NCBI GenBank assembly: GCA_035638255.1
Contig: DASRAJ010000057.1
Coordinates: 15,077 to 79,076 of the forward strand
Direction: 5' to 3'
Source of the DNA: DASRAJ01 sp035638255
GTDB lineage: Bacteria > Bacteroidota > Bacteroidia > Chitinophagales > UBA10324
Length of the DNA stretch: 64,000 bases
Positions 62,691-64,000 of the stretch are shown in pieces. Made by a program: the position numbers and the translations under genes. Each line of letters opens with the position of its first letter. The first letter of the stretch is position 1. The notes below the pieces were generated by a model. It searched no databases and was not told the origin of the DNA. It saw nothing but the letters and a program-made list of their open reading frames with translations.

Positions 62691-64000
62691 AAGCGACTTT
62701 AAAAATTTTATCAACGCATCACGATCGGCTTTGCTTAGTTGCTTTACATAGTTTACTGATTGAAGTGCCTCGCCATCGTGCCACATAATTGCTTCAATTA
62801 ATGTGCGCGCTCTCCCATCGTGTAAATAGTATGCAGGGTAATTTACCGTTTCAAACAAGCCGACTCCCCACAAAGGAGCAGTGCGCCATTCATTTCCGTT
62901 TGCATCAAAATCAGGCCGGTTGTCTGCAAGCCCGGCACCCATATCGTGCAACAACAGATCGCTGTAAGGATGAATCCGCTGATTGCTTAATGTTGGAAAC
63001 GCTACATTCACTTCTGTAGTCACGGTCTGCTTGTGGCAACCTTCGCATTTCGCAGCCATAAAAATTTGTTTGCCTTTTATCACCTGAGCATCAGTAACAT
63101 TTCTTCGTGCGGGCACCTGCAATGTTTGCACATAAAATTTTACCGAGTTTAAAATACTATCCGATAATTCTGCATCATCATTGTAATTATCCATTTGCGT
63201 TTGACCATCAATTGTTTCTTTCGGAAAAACGTAGCTTGTAATTCCAATATCATTGTTATATGCAGCAGCGACTTGTGTAAGCAACGAGGCAGTATTGGCT
63301 TTCAAGCCAAATCTTCCAAGCGTCATCATTTGTGTTTCAGGATTCCATACGTAATTTGGCTTACCGCTGATACCATCGCCGTTGGCATCATTAACATCGG
63401 CATTTGCAACTATATCATATTCAGAAATTGCAGCTAACAATCCTAATCCAAAAACAGGTGGTGCGAGCCGCGGTGACAACAAATAATTTCCGCTGATAGC
63501 GGTGTAAAGATTTGTTAGGGTATATGTGGGTGTTCGCAATTCGTAGGTTTCACCATCGGCAAAAGAATACGATTGATAGGTGTATGAAATATTCACATTG
63601 CATTCCGGTTGTTGTCCGAATACTGCTTTATCCTGCAACTGTGTTCCATAGCCGGGCACGGGTACCGGCCCGCCATGGGCATCAGCACCCGGCAAGCTTA
63701 TGCGCATCAGCAAACTTGATTGGACTTCACCGGCAGTAGGCGTACCAATTCCATCGTTGTGATGGCATGAACGGCAAGACACATTATTGTAACAAGGGCC
63801 AAGTCCGTTATTTATAGGGGAAGGAGCAGCTACAAACGTATGCTCAAATGCATCATCGCCCAATAAATGAAAGTTTAAATCATATTCACTTAACCCTTCG
63901 AATGGAATAGAAAATGCATCTTGTGTGTTATCAAATGTTGTTTGCGAACCTCCGCTTAACCGTTCATCATAATTTTCTTCCGGAAAAAGCTCGGGCTTAC
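62688..64000 (-). CDS. Di-haem oxidoreductase (DHOR/thiol oxidoreductase-like), 5' end outside window
   Basis: The frame is open from 62688 to the right edge, so the N-terminus is missing. The visible part contains RLSGGSQTTFDNTQDAFSIP, a haem-binding CRSCH (in NNVSCRSCHHNDGIG) and a second one CEGCH (in MAAKCEGCHKQT), plus TAPLWGVGLFETV and YYLHDGRARTLIEAIMWHDG near the C-terminus. This is the DHOR family (PF06537-like), a periplasmic two-haem c-type enzyme. In Bacteroidota it often lies beside imelysin-type iron-uptake genes, which would be outside the window. Confidence 0.85.
   Translation of the reverse strand, partial: KPELFPEENYDERLSGGSQTTFDNTQDAFSIPFEGLSEYDLNFHLLGDDAFEHTFVAAPSPINNGLGPCYNNVSCRSCHHNDGIGTPTAGEVQSSLLMRISLPGADAHGGPVPVPGYGTQLQDKAVFGQQPECNVNISYTYQSYSFADGETYELRTPTYTLTNLYTAISGNYLLSPRLAPPVFGLGLLAAISEYDIVANADVNDANGDGISGKPNYVWNPETQMMTLGRFGLKANTASLLTQVAAAYNNDIGITSYVFPKETIDGQTQMDNYNDDAELSDSILNSVKFYVQTLQVPARRNVTDAQVIKGKQIFMAAKCEGCHKQTVTTEVNVAFPTLSNQRIHPYSDLLLHDMGAGLADNRPDFDANGNEWRTAPLWGVGLFETVNYPAYYLHDGRARTLIEAIMWHDGEALQSVNYVKQLSKADRDALIKFLKSL

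Overview
The window looks like a chromosomal segment of a Bacteroidota bacterium, probably from the Chitinophagales/Sphingobacteriales side. Evidence for this: at least seven proteins end in type IX secretion (T9SS) sorting domains, one of them the gliding-motility-associated type B form; there are SprB-like and PKD repeats; the moxR-DUF58-batABCD operon has Bacteroidota layout; and two promoters fit the TTTG-N19-TAnnTTTG form. No phage, plasmid, IS transposase, CRISPR array, rRNA or tRNA was seen.

Layout. 1-7.3 kb (minus): one operon, moxR - small lipoprotein - DUF58 - membrane protein - batA - batB - batC - batD (cut by the window edge). 7.3-11.4 kb: single genes (SnoaL-like protein, AAC(3)-I-like acetyltransferase, YD-repeat-like secreted protein, small membrane protein, PAP2 phosphatase). 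11.6-14.9 kb: a 1,100-residue zinc-ribbon / class III cyclase / ATPase / TPR signalling protein. 15-21.7 kb (minus): two PepSY-like paralogs, then a phospholipid-related neighbourhood (PAP2, zinc-dependent phospholipase C-like protein, DUF3943 protein, c-type cytochrome, PAP2). 22-27 kb: small membrane and hypothetical proteins, a TlpA-like thioredoxin protein, an SRPBCC protein, and a holin-like/YtxH envelope group. 27.9-30.8 kb: an orphan multi-PAS histidine kinase. 30.9-36.1 kb: a large gliding-type adhesin-like protein, then an ECF sigma / cupin anti-sigma / fatty acid desaturase group. 36.2-49 kb: five large kelch, propeller or jelly-roll T9SS cargo genes in tandem, all minus strand, sharing a C-terminal cassette, with copies of an inverted-repeat element and a decayed gene end. 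49-56.9 kb: ferritin, epoxide hydrolase, a histone-like basic protein behind a consensus promoter, a TIGR03118 lipoprotein, a NarL-type response regulator and a likely pentameric ligand-gated ion channel homolog. 57-64 kb: further secreted proteins and lipoproteins and the 3' part of a di-haem oxidoreductase gene.

How the genes fit together. Most products act at or outside the cell envelope: Bat proteins, lipoproteins, PAP2/PLC enzymes, T9SS cargo, holin-like and YtxH proteins, the ion channel homolog. Regulation is represented by the sigma/cupin pair, the cyclase, the orphan kinase and the orphan response regulator. The most unusual features are the evolving array of T9SS genes with its repeat elements, degenerate heptamer repeats that sit on gene ends and appear to encode signal peptides, the sigma-cupin-desaturase unit, and the ion-channel homolog. 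Functions are inferred from motifs read by eye; no database search was run.
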